The translations under genes and the position numbers were made by a program. This document shows positions 60,114 to 64,000 of a stretch of DNA of 64,000 nt, piece after piece. The notes beneath the pieces are model-generated. The model did not search any database and had not been told where the DNA came from. It worked only from the letters and a program-made list of their open reading frames with translations. Source of the stretch: Olleya sediminilitoris (GTDB lineage: Bacteria > Bacteroidota > Bacteroidia > Flavobacteriales > Flavobacteriaceae); assembly GCF_016785945.1 (NCBI RefSeq), contig NZ_JAEMEF010000002.1, forward strand, positions 62,001-126,000, read 5' to 3'. Each line of letters opens with the position of its first letter. Position 1 is the stretch's first letter.

Positions 60114-61205
60114 TTACTTTTTAAAGTATGAAAAAGTTTCGCCATCTTCTATTTTAAGTAATGTTTCATAAATTAATTTAATCACATTTTCAACATCATC
60201 TTTATGTACCGTTTCTACAGTGGTATGCATGTAACGTAAAGGTAATGAGATTAAAGCCGAAGCAACTCCACCGTTACTGTAAGCAAAAGCATCTGTATCT
60301 GTACCAGTTGCACGAGAGCATGCAGCACGTTGAAACGGAATGTTTTTTTCATCTGCAGTATCTGTAATTAAATCTCTTAATTTTTGTTGCACAGCAGGAG
60401 CATAAGCAACAACAGGACCTTTACCATTCTCTACATGACCTTGTACTTTTTGATCTATCATTGGTGTAGTCGTATCATGTGTTACATCAGTAACTATAGC
60501 GACATTAGGTTTAATAGTTTCTGTTATCATTTGTGCACCACGTAATCCAATTTCTTCTTGAACCGAGTTTACTATGTATAATCCAAAAGGTAATTCTTTT
60601 TTGTTTTCTTTTAATAAACGTGCTACTTCAGCAATCATAAATCCACCCATACGATTATCTAAAGCACGACAAACAAAGTTGTTTTCGTTTAAAATATGAA
60701 ACTCGTCTGGATACGTTATCACACAACCAACATGTACACCAAGTGCTTCAACTTCTTCTTTGGTCTTACAACCACAGTCAATAAATATATTGTTTGGTTT
60801 AGGCGCTTCTTCTTTAGATTTGTTACGTGTGTGTATTGCTGGCCATCCAAAAACACCTTTTACAATTCCGTTTTTAGTATGGATATTTACAATTTTACTA
60901 GGAGCAATTTGGTGATCACTTCCACCATTACGGATGACATAAATTAATCCGTTGTCAGAAATATAGTTAACATACCATGAAATTTCATCTGCATGACCTT
61001 CAATTACTACCTTATATTTAGCATTTGGGTTAATAACACCAACAGCTGTACCGTATGTATCTGTAAAAAACTCGTCAACATAAGGTTTTAAGTAATCCAT
61101 CCATATGTTTTGACCATCCCATTCATAACCAGTAGGAGCTGCATTATTTAAATATGTTTCTAAAAAGTCCATTGACTTTTTGTTTAATATGCTTTTTGTT
61201 GCCAT
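60114..61205 (-). CDS. M42 family metallopeptidase (glutamyl aminopeptidase-like)
   Basis: This 363-residue dimetal aminopeptidase has VVIEGHADEISWYV (metal ligands), FVCRALDNRMGGFMIAEVAR, SVQEEIGLRGAQM with the catalytic Glu pair, and IVTDVTHDTTTP. M42 enzymes often form tetrahedral dodecamers and trim peptides in the cytoplasm. It is divergent from the DUF4294 gene, an arrangement usual in Flavobacteriaceae. Confidence 0.94.
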   Translation of the reverse strand: MATKSILNKKSMDFLETYLNNAAPTGYEWDGQNIWMDYLKPYVDEFFTDTYGTAVGVINPNAKYKVVIEGHADEISWYVNYISDNGLIYVIRNGGSDHQIAPSKIVNIHTKNGIVKGVFGWPAIHTRNKSKEEAPKPNNIFIDCGCKTKEEVEALGVHVGCVITYPDEFHILNENNFVCRALDNRMGGFMIAEVARLLKENKKELPFGLYIVNSVQEEIGLRGAQMITETIKPNVAIVTDVTHDTTTPMIDQKVQGHVENGKGPVVAYAPAVQQKLRDLITDTADEKNIPFQRAACSRATGTDTDAFAYSNGGVASALISLPLRYMHTTVETVHKDDVENVIKLIYETLLKIEDGETFSYFKK

Positions 61206-61329
61206 TTAATATATTTTTTTTGTCTAAAATAACAATAATAGGAGTTATATAGTAGTTAGCAATGTGTTAATTCTTAATTTTACAAGATAAAGTTTTTAGC
61301 TTTGGAATGATTTTAGTAGTTTTTGGATT

Positions 61330-62001
61330 ATGAAATATATATATATTCTTTTTTTTAGTGTTCCTTTTATGTTGTTTTCTCAAGAAACAAACGAAACTGT
61401 ACAAGACACCACGGACGTTGAATATGTGATAATTGCGGGAGACTCAATTGTGCAAAAATCTATTTATTTAGACGAAATTGTTTTGTTAGATAAATTGCGA
61501 TTTAAAAATAAAGAGGGTAGAAGACGGTATTTAATTTTAAGACGAAAAACCCTTAAAGTATATCCTTATGCTAAATTAGCTGCTGATAGACTTAGAGCTT
61601 TAAATACCAAATTAGCAACTATTAGCAAAAAAAGACATAAAAAGAAATATGCAAAAAAAGTACAAAAATATATTGAAGAGCAATTTTCTGAAGAACTAAA
61701 AAAATTAACCAAAACCGAAGGTCAAATTTTAGTCAAATTGATACATCGCCAAACAGGTGAAACAGCCTTTAACTTGATAAAAACATTACGCAGTGGTTGG
61801 CGTGCTTTTTGGTATAACAGTACAGCTTACATGTTTAATATCTCTTTAAAACGAGAGTATAACCCTATGGAAGTAGAAGAGGATTATTTAATTGAAAATA
61901 TTTTAATTAGAGCTTGGCAAGATGGACATTTAAAATTAGTAAAATCGCCTTTAAATTTTGAATATTTTAATTTAACCAATAAATGGGGAACTATATACTA
62001 G
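61330..62001 (+). CDS. DUF4294 domain-containing protein
   Basis: This 223-residue protein has a signal peptide (MKYIYILFFSVPFMLFSQ). A basic stretch KNKEGRRRYLILRRKTLKVY is followed by PYAKLAADRLRALNTKLATI, the DUF4294 signature. The C-terminus contains LRSGWRAFWYNSTAYMFNIS. It probably resides in the periplasm. The function is unknown. It is four bases from the hemolysin III gene. Confidence 0.9.
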   Translation: MKYIYILFFSVPFMLFSQETNETVQDTTDVEYVIIAGDSIVQKSIYLDEIVLLDKLRFKNKEGRRRYLILRRKTLKVYPYAKLAADRLRALNTKLATISKKRHKKKYAKKVQKYIEEQFSEELKKLTKTEGQILVKLIHRQTGETAFNLIKTLRSGWRAFWYNSTAYMFNISLKREYNPMEVEEDYLIENILIRAWQDGHLKLVKSPLNFEYFNLTNKWGTIY

Positions 62002-62005
62002 AATC

Positions 62006-62632
62006 ATGAGAAAACAAACTCCGTTTGAAGAAAAATTAAATGCCTTAACCCATGGTATAGGAGCAGTTTTTGGTATTGTAGCTTTGGTGTTACTTATTGT
62101 TTTTGAAACAAAAAAAACAGAGTTTAGTTTATTTAGTGTTATTGTTTATGGATTGTCTATAATTATACTGTTTACTGCGTCCACATTATATCATATAATT
62201 ACTGACGAGAAAAAGAAACATTACTTTAGAATTGTAGATCATGTTAGCATCTACCTTTTGATAGCTGGAACATACACGCCAGTTTTACTAATTACTTTAG
62301 AGCAAAGTTTGGGGTGGACATTGTTTTTTACTGTTTGGGGTATTGCTACTTTTGGAGTTGTTTTAAAACTGTTTTTTACAGGACGTTTTAATACGTTTTC
62401 TACATTACTATATTTAGTAATGGGTTGGTTAATTGTATTTGATTTTAGAAATTTATCTAATATAATGGATCCAAATGGTATTGTATTATTAATGACAGGA
62501 GGTTTACTGTATACCGTTGGGATTGTATTTTATGCTATAGAAAAAATACCATACAATCACGTTATATGGCATTTATTTGTACTTGGTGGAGCCATTTGTC
62601 ATTTTTTTATGGTCCTATTGTATGTGGTATAA
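62006..62632 (+). CDS. Hemolysin III family (PAQR-type) membrane protein
   Basis: This 208-residue protein has seven hydrophobic helices. It begins FEEKLNALTHGIGAVFGIVA and contains STLYHII, IVDHVSIYLLIAGTYTP and HLFVLGGAICHFF, the conserved His/Ser/Asp set of PAQR metal-hydrolase-like proteins. Its role in bacteria is unclear. It is co-directional with DUF4294 and directly convergent with the SDR-like gene; the stop codons abut. Confidence 0.93.
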   Translation: MRKQTPFEEKLNALTHGIGAVFGIVALVLLIVFETKKTEFSLFSVIVYGLSIIILFTASTLYHIITDEKKKHYFRIVDHVSIYLLIAGTYTPVLLITLEQSLGWTLFFTVWGIATFGVVLKLFFTGRFNTFSTLLYLVMGWLIVFDFRNLSNIMDPNGIVLLMTGGLLYTVGIVFYAIEKIPYNHVIWHLFVLGGAICHFFMVLLYVV

Positions 62633-63235
62633 TTAATCGTAAATTCTTATAATTTCTCCGTTTCCTTTACCTAAAACACTTCTTGCATAACCATTAACTA
62701 CTTTGGTCATTGGGATAGGATTATGTCCAGGAAAATAATCTTTATACTTGTCATAAGCAGCTTCAACCATTCCAGAAGATACTACATTAACTCTAATATT
62801 ATTTTCTATTTCTAAAGCAACTGCTTGCACAAAACTATGTATCGCTCCATTTACCATTGCAGCACTAGTTGTTTTTATAACAGGATCATCTGCAAGTATT
62901 CCTGTAGATAAAGTTATAGATCCTTTGTTGTTTAAAAAGTGTTGCCCAATTCTTACAAGATTGACTTGACCCATTAGTTTACTTTTAATTCCGATGTAGT
63001 AATCATCTTCAGTCAAAGCATTAAAATTATCCCATTTAGCTTCGCCAGCAATACAAATTATAGCATCCAAAGGACCTGTTTTTTCAAACATAGATTGTAT
63101 GGACTTACTGTCTTCAATATTTACAGTTACATCTGCGTTGGTTCTACCTGCAATAATGATGTCATGCGAAGTTTTAAAATGAGACACTACTGTTTTTCCA
63201 ATAGTTCCGTTACCACCAATAATTAAAATTTTCAT
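62633..63235 (-). CDS. Short-chain dehydrogenase-like protein without the YxxxK pair
   Basis: This 200-residue Rossmann protein starts MKILIIGGNGTIGKTVVSHF. The cofactor-binding Gly pattern is GGNGTIG, and ICIAGEAKWDNFNAL takes the NNAG position. The usual catalytic Tyr-x-x-x-Lys is replaced: after GSITLSTGIL the segment reads KTTSAAMVNGAIHSFVQAVA. Short family members with this 'AMVNGA' signature exist. It may bind NAD(P) with altered chemistry or not be an enzyme. It lies 18 bases downstream of the flavodoxin-like gene. Confidence 0.85.
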   Translation of the reverse strand: MKILIIGGNGTIGKTVVSHFKTSHDIIIAGRTNADVTVNIEDSKSIQSMFEKTGPLDAIICIAGEAKWDNFNALTEDDYYIGIKSKLMGQVNLVRIGQHFLNNKGSITLSTGILADDPVIKTTSAAMVNGAIHSFVQAVALEIENNIRVNVVSSGMVEAAYDKYKDYFPGHNPIPMTKVVNGYARSVLGKGNGEIIRIYD

Positions 63236-63253
63236 TGTTGTTTGTTTAAATTG

Positions 63254-63964
63254 TTATCTGTATTCTGGATTATCAAAGCTCCATCTTGTACCATCGTCCC
63301 AACCTTCTCTAGAGTTTCCGTAAGCAGAATATCCTTTGTTTTGCTTAAGCATATTAGCTAAATGTAATAAATTATAAGTCATGAAGGTCGTATTTCGGTT
63401 AGTGAAATCGTTGTTTTTTGCATCACTAACTTCATCTAAATAACTTGGTCCAGGACCAACTTCTCCTATCCAACCAGCATCAGCTTGAGGCGGAATAGAA
63501 TAGCCTACATGTTGTAACGCATATAAAATACCCATAGCACAATGCTTTACACCATCTTCGTTTCCTGTAATAATACAACCACCAACTTTTCCATAAAATA
63601 AATATTGGCCCTTATCATTAGTTTTACCGCTCATACTATATAACCTTTCGATTAGCTTTTGACAAACTGAAGATTTTTCGCCTAACCAAATGGGTGTACC
63701 AACAATAATAATATCTGCTTCAAAAATGCGCTCAAATAGTATTGGCCATTCATCTTTAGCAACACCTTCTTTAGTCATATCTGGTTGTACACCAAATGCG
63801 ACATCATGATCTATAAATCTAATATCATCAACAGTGACGCCTTCGTTTTTCATGATGTTTTTAGAAACATCAATCAATCCTTGAGTATGACTTTGTCTTG
63901 GAGATTGTTTTAGTGTACAATTTATGTACACAGCTTTTAGTTTTGAAAAATCTGGAGTATTCAT
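63254..63964 (-). CDS. Flavodoxin-like NAD(P)H-dependent oxidoreductase
   Basis: This 236-residue protein has a flavodoxin-like fold: AVYINCTLKQSPRQSHTQGL for the FMN phosphate loop, then ADIIIVGTPIWLGEKSSVCQ and FYGKVGGCIITGNEDGVKHC. It belongs to the NADPH-dependent FMN reductase-like group. It reduces quinones or FMN; the partner is unknown. It is the first gene of a two-gene run with the SDR-like protein. Its promoter would lie in the last 36 bases and beyond. Confidence 0.9.
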   Translation of the reverse strand: MNTPDFSKLKAVYINCTLKQSPRQSHTQGLIDVSKNIMKNEGVTVDDIRFIDHDVAFGVQPDMTKEGVAKDEWPILFERIFEADIIIVGTPIWLGEKSSVCQKLIERLYSMSGKTNDKGQYLFYGKVGGCIITGNEDGVKHCAMGILYALQHVGYSIPPQADAGWIGEVGPGPSYLDEVSDAKNNDFTNRNTTFMTYNLLHLANMLKQNKGYSAYGNSREGWDDGTRWSFDNPEYR

Positions 63965-64000
63965 TATATGTTTTGCTTTAAGATTAGTGTTCTTAAAGTA

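Noticed and set aside
1..64000. tRNA, rRNA or other structural RNA genes
   Set aside because: All gaps are under 300 bases. By eye none shows a cloverleaf with a TTCRA loop or a conserved rRNA segment; a dedicated search (tRNAscan, Infernal) would be needed to be certain.

Overview
The window is a 64 kb stretch of a low-GC (about one third G+C by eye) genome from the Bacteroidota, almost certainly family Flavobacteriaceae. The evidence is the gliding-motility genes gldF and gldG, two proteins with type IX secretion (T9SS) C-terminal sorting tails, lipoproteins with a Cys followed by Ser/Asn/Asp-rich stretches, promoter boxes of the Bacteroidota type (TAnnTTTG), and DUF4294 next to an M42 peptidase. 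The genus cannot be fixed from the sequence; a marine flavobacterium is my inference. No rRNA, tRNA, CRISPR array, prophage or intact insertion sequence was seen. No gene-free gap exceeds 300 bases.

Layout. 1-5 kb: end of an efflux adaptor gene, an RND efflux pump, a DUF2892 protein and a split YeeE/YedE sulfur-transport pair. 5-7.3 kb: PhoD-like phosphatase (reverse) and a DUF4870 membrane protein. 7.4-15.7 kb: a two-component system (propeller/Y_Y_Y histidine kinase plus LytTR regulator) followed by two secreted-protein genes and a lipoprotein gene. Three promoters here share the same 21-bp-spaced direct repeat, so this looks like a small self-contained regulon. 15.8-23.7 kb: lipoprotein, dnaN, gldG, an unnamed membrane protein, gldF, a monooxygenase, a SAM hydrolase (all reverse), then phoH and purC (forward). 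23.9-27.6 kb: a reverse thiol/redox operon (AhpD-like, EthD, DsbA-like, peroxiredoxin-like, HAD) behind a TetR gene, with matching palindromes at both promoters. 27.7-31.4 kb: acyltransferase-like membrane protein, amino-acid symporter, T9SS beta-helix protein. 31.6-34.6 kb: AraC regulator divergent from an aldehyde dehydrogenase and DUF779 gene.

34.8-46.2 kb is the most coherent system: a domesticated InsA-like DNA-binding protein, porin, DUF4212 plus sodium:solute symporter, a hybrid symporter-histidine kinase, a receiver-only response regulator, and two acyl-CoA synthetases (PrpE/ACSS3-like and Acs). It reads as one pathway for sensing, importing and activating acetate or propionate. 46.4-53.9 kb holds housekeeping and accessory genes (FAA hydrolase, Crp-like regulator, desaturase, RlmI-like methyltransferase, a cNMP/CBS/DUF294 protein, MarC, Bcr/CflA). 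54.0-57.6 kb encodes a three-subunit acyl-CoA carboxylase, probably propionyl-CoA carboxylase, which would consume the product of the PrpE-like enzyme. 57.6-64 kb: PrsW, Nudix, class V aminotransferase, M42 peptidase, DUF4294, hemolysin III, an SDR-like protein without the usual catalytic pair, and a flavodoxin-like oxidoreductase.

Intergenic space carries at least three copies of a 95-115 bp dispersed repeat, a shared GCGAAAGC motif, twin TTCTGAA/TTCAGAA hairpins and a family of look-alike terminators.
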